Assembly: GCA_005893185.1 (NCBI GenBank)
Contig: VBOS01000027.1
Span: 1-8,865 of the forward strand
Reading direction: 5' to 3'
DNA from: Candidatus Eiseniibacteriota bacterium
GTDB lineage: Bacteria; Eisenbacteria; RBG-16-71-46
Length of the DNA: 8,865 bases
Part shown: piece by piece, positions 6,557 through 8,865 of the stretch
Numbering within the stretch: the stretch's first letter is position 1
Layout of the letters: each line of letters starts with the position of its first letter
The notes under the pieces: generated by a model
Told to the model about the DNA's origin: nothing
Databases searched by the model: none
Seen by the model: only the letters and a program-made list of their open reading frames with translations
Program-made: the position numbers and the translations under genes

Positions 6557-7342
6557 TCATCGGATCACCACGAACCGGCCCCGTTGAATGCCCTGACTCG
6601 AGTCCACCGTGAACAGGTACACGCCGCTCACGACGTCCTGCCCGTTGCGTGAGATGAGATTCCACCGCGCCTGCCCGTCGTTCGATGTGTCCTGCTGACG
6701 GTTCGAGGCCGTCTCGGATCCCCGCTGCGATTCGTTCACGGCATCGGTCGACCGCAGCTGTTGCACGAGATCCCCGGCCAGCGTGTAGATCCGGATCGTC
6801 CAATGTCCCGGGGGCATCCCCATGAAGTCAATGTGCGTCCCCGTTGGATCCGTCGCGTTCGGGGTCAGGTCCCAGGTCGAAGGTCGCTCCTGGATCTTCT
6901 GGAAGCCCTTGTAGGGGTTCGGCACCACCCACACCTTGTTCTTCCCGGTCATCGTTGCTGCCTGCGGAGTCACTCCCTCCGACTCCACGGCCGACTTGCG
7001 ACCCTCGGAGGTGGCGATCGTCAAGCAGTTTCCGCGATCATCGGTCCTCGTGCAGGAGGAATCGAACCCGGTCACCGAGTAGAAGTAGATGAACCCATTT
7101 TTCACTTCCGAGTCCTCATAGCGGTAGACCCCGACCGGGTACTGGATCAGCGTGTCGGGCAGGTTCGGCGGGAAGACCGAGATGCCGCAGTTCGCGTCGC
7201 ATGTGTCCCCGGGCGCGATCACCCTGAAGCACGAGTCCGTCTTCGCCCACTTCGTGCAACCCAAGGAGAAGTTCGGATGCAGGATCTTCCCGCTCTGCCG
7301 ATCCCACAGATCGAAACGGTGAAGTCTCACTTCCGACGAGTC
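6557..7342 (-). pseudogene. C-terminal part of frameshifted secreted protein (FlgD/T9SS-type sorting domain)
   Basis: These 261 codons are the natural C-terminus of the gene to the right, separated from it by the 17-bp duplication. Early residues hold six Cys, including SLGCTKW, GDTCDANCG and SSCTRT. VWVVPNPY (138-145 of this part) opens the terminal domain. This continues with IRIYTLAGDLV (183-193), WNLISRNGQDVVSGVY (227-242) and a final GRFVVIR. This is the FlgD-like/type IX sorting-domain pattern (Ig-like fold with a V-SGVY turn and a basic tail) that directs secretion in related bacteria. The frame is open 84 bp further to a GTG at 7426, but those residues are the neighbour's sequence read out of frame, so I see no credible start of its own. 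Without rescue this part would not be made, or would lack an export signal. The PorV-like GTG start lies 62 bp downstream. Confidence 0.75.
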
Positions 7343-7361
7343 CTCACTTCCGACGAGTCCT
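7326..7361. repeat. 17-bp perfect tandem duplication that breaks the reading frame
   Basis: The unit TCACTTCCGACGAGTCC (plus strand) occurs at 7327-7343 and again, identically, at 7344-7360; the periodicity extends one base on each side. On the coding strand both copies contain GGACTCGTCGGAAGTGA, read as Asp-Ser-Ser-Glu-Val in the two successive frames. Because 17 is not a multiple of three, the second copy shifts the frame and a TGA at 7329-7327 stops translation. Deleting one copy joins the two parts perfectly. It may be a true mutation, a reversible slippage switch or an assembly error. Confidence 0.95.
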
Positions 7362-8865
7362 GCTGCCCGGGGTAGAGCACCTTGGGGTACGCCGACTCCA
7401 TCACCCAGAAGCCGTCCGGTGGGCACGGAAACTGATTCGCGTACCCGCTCCCCGGAGGGCAGGCAACCGTGTCAACCCCCGGGATGCACCTCACCGTGTC
7501 GCCCGGAACGCCCGGATCCAACAGCTGCTTGCAGAACTCGTTGCTCGGGATCGGCTGCCCACGGTTGCTCCGGTAGTCGAACATCCCGAACGACGCCACC
7601 AGGGCCCACTCGCTCTCCGACGGTCCCGGGGAGCCCACGGGTCGCGTCCAGCCCGAGACCTTGTAGAGGTTCCACCCGCGGAAGTCGAACACCTGCTTCT
7701 TGCCGTTGACCTCCCCCGGGTCAGGCGCGGTCTGCGAAGCATTGTCCCACGCCAAGGTGATCTTGTGGTCCCCCGCCGCCGGCACCAAGCGCGTCGGGTT
7801 GTCGGTGTAGTTGTAGGTGGCCGCGGTGTTCAGCAAGGGGCTGGGCGGGGGCGCAGATGCGTTCCACGTCTTGTGGTGCATGCCTCCGAGGTACTTCTCG
7901 TCGTCTCGCGCCGCGCGGCCCACGCCATAGTTCCACACCCCCGTGCACAAATTGCAGTCGAAGTCGAACCAGGTGTACTTGTCCGGTTCGACATAGCGCG
8001 CTCCACCCTCGCTCCCCTCGTCTCGGCAGTCCGAGAGCACGTAGCGGGTGGAGCCGTGCGCGCCGCGGATCCCGGTTTCACGACCGTGCCAGTCCGTGGA
8101 CGGGATGCCGTCGATCCGAGCTTCGTACACGCCTTCAAATGCGACCTCGGCGTCGTAGACCACCTTGAGGGGCGGGGATCTTCCGAACAACGTCTGCTGC
8201 GTGATATGGCCCGCCTGCATGTCGGCGTAGTCCGCGGTATACCGGATGGTCTCCGCGTAGGGGTTGGAGCCCTTGCTCCGCTGCACCGCGAAGGCGACCG
8301 TCACCGTGATCGAAGCCCCCGGCGGCATGCTGCTCCCCCCGGCCCGTTGCCCGACGAACCACGGCCCGATCGAGCACCAGGCCGCGAAATCGTTCTTCTG
8401 GTCCCCACCCGTCTGATTGATGAATCCCGTCTCCGGGTCGATGTTCTCGTAGGGATTGGGGCTCGCATCGCCGCCGCCCCGTCCGCTCAAGAACTCGAAA
8501 CGCTGCTGGTCGAGGCGCGGAGGGCCACCTGAGACGTAGGGTGTACCCCCACTGTAGGAGCGGAACGCGCGGAAGCCGACGCGCGCCGGCCCGTTCACTC
8601 CCGTCGGATCGATCGTGTGGTCGATCAGCAGGAACATGGGGACACCCAGGGTCTTGCCGTCGTCGCCGTTGTCGTCGACAAACGCAAACCCGTTGACACG
8701 GATGTCGAGCTGCGGGCACAGCGGTCTGCCTTGCGGCACGCCCGTCGCGGGATCGTGAGTCTTCTGGAGCCGCGGCTCCGTGGCGTCCGACGCGTCCGCG
8801 GGAAACGTGAGCGTAAAGGCCCCGCTCGGGAACTGCGGAAGGTCGAGGTCGTCGACGAAGTAGTT
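7327..8865 (-). CDS. Large secreted cysteine-rich protein, N-terminus off window, frame broken
   Basis: The frame is open to the window edge, so the start and signal peptide are not seen; 512 residues are visible. An acidic, calcium-loop-like FVDDNGDDGKT lies at about 61-72. A beta-rich region includes MPPGASITVTVAFAVQ (about 180-195), a pattern common in large exported proteins of FCB-type uncultured bacteria. A Cys pair CNLC (304-307) precedes HHKTW. A fibronectin-III-like stretch begins HKITLAWDNAS (367-377) and includes FDFRGWNLYKVSGW. A cluster of four Cys lies at about 445-481. The last natural residues are PGQQDSSEVR; after the 17-bp duplication it reads TRRK and stops. Restored, the visible part would be 763 residues ending in a sorting-type domain. 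Function is not recognised beyond surface or secreted. It is upstream of the PorV-like and GWxTD genes in a likely operon. Confidence 0.75.
   Translation of the reverse strand, partial: NYFVDDLDLPQFPSGAFTLTFPADASDATEPRLQKTHDPATGVPQGRPLCPQLDIRVNGFAFVDDNGDDGKTLGVPMFLLIDHTIDPTGVNGPARVGFRAFRSYSGGTPYVSGGPPRLDQQRFEFLSGRGGGDASPNPYENIDPETGFINQTGGDQKNDFAAWCSIGPWFVGQRAGGSSMPPGASITVTVAFAVQRSKGSNPYAETIRYTADYADMQAGHITQQTLFGRSPPLKVVYDAEVAFEGVYEARIDGIPSTDWHGRETGIRGAHGSTRYVLSDCRDEGSEGGARYVEPDKYTWFDFDCNLCTGVWNYGVGRAARDDEKYLGGMHHKTWNASAPPPSPLLNTAATYNYTDNPTRLVPAAGDHKITLAWDNASQTAPDPGEVNGKKQVFDFRGWNLYKVSGWTRPVGSPGPSESEWALVASFGMFDYRSNRGQPIPSNEFCKQLLDPGVPGDTVRCIPGVDTVACPPGSGYANQFPCPPDGFWVMESAYPKVLYPGQQDSSEVRTRRK

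Noticed and set aside
4560..6587. 675-codon plus-strand open frame opposite the GWxTD and PorV-like genes
   Set aside because: It is antisense to two genes with signal peptides, strong ribosome sites and family motifs. Its composition (Arg, His, Glu, Gly) is typical of GC-rich shadow frames.
7343..7426. Upstream extension of the C-terminal fragment to a GTG at 7426
   Set aside because: Those codons are the preceding part of the same gene read in the wrong frame. A start there would be accidental.

Overview
The window is GC-rich DNA in which every supported gene lies on the minus strand, so the biological order runs from high to low coordinates. Long open frames on the plus strand and in alternative minus frames look like by-products of the base composition. 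The gene set suggests a GC-rich member of the FCB superphylum that uses a type IX-like secretion system: a secreted protein with a C-terminal sorting-type domain, a PorV/PorQ-family outer-membrane barrel and a GWxTD-domain protein. Candidatus Eisenbacteria or a similar uncultured lineage is my best guess. This is inference from gene content and protein style, not a database match.

Region 1 (8865 down to 6557) holds a large secreted, cysteine-rich protein. It enters the window without its N-terminus and ends in a FlgD/T9SS-type C-terminal domain. Its reading frame is broken by an exact 17-bp tandem duplication at 7327-7360. Removing either copy restores one continuous frame of 763 codons to the natural stop. 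This is the most notable observation in the window.

Region 2 (6494 down to 4035) holds a PorV/PorQ-family barrel protein and then a GWxTD-domain protein. Each has a signal peptide and a strong Shine-Dalgarno sequence. With the broken gene they look like one surface/secretion operon (gaps of 62 and 27 bp). In the GWxTD protein the name-giving motif has diverged.

Region 3 (4034 down to 283) begins with a 135-bp gap that holds a candidate promoter. It is followed by a compact gap-pgk-tpiA glycolytic block (2-bp gap, then a 4-bp overlap) and by secG, which carries a long Pro/Ala/Gly tail.

Region 4 (249 down to 1) holds tRNA-Leu(GAG) with an encoded CCA, only 33 bp after secG. A hairpin terminator follows, and then a candidate promoter for a gene outside the window.

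Taken together, three lower-glycolysis enzymes, a Sec translocon subunit and a tRNA sit next to a cell-surface export module. No wholly new system is evident. The points worth following up are the frame-breaking duplication, the cargo/barrel/GWxTD trio, the divergent motifs and a possible RNA switch around the tRNA.
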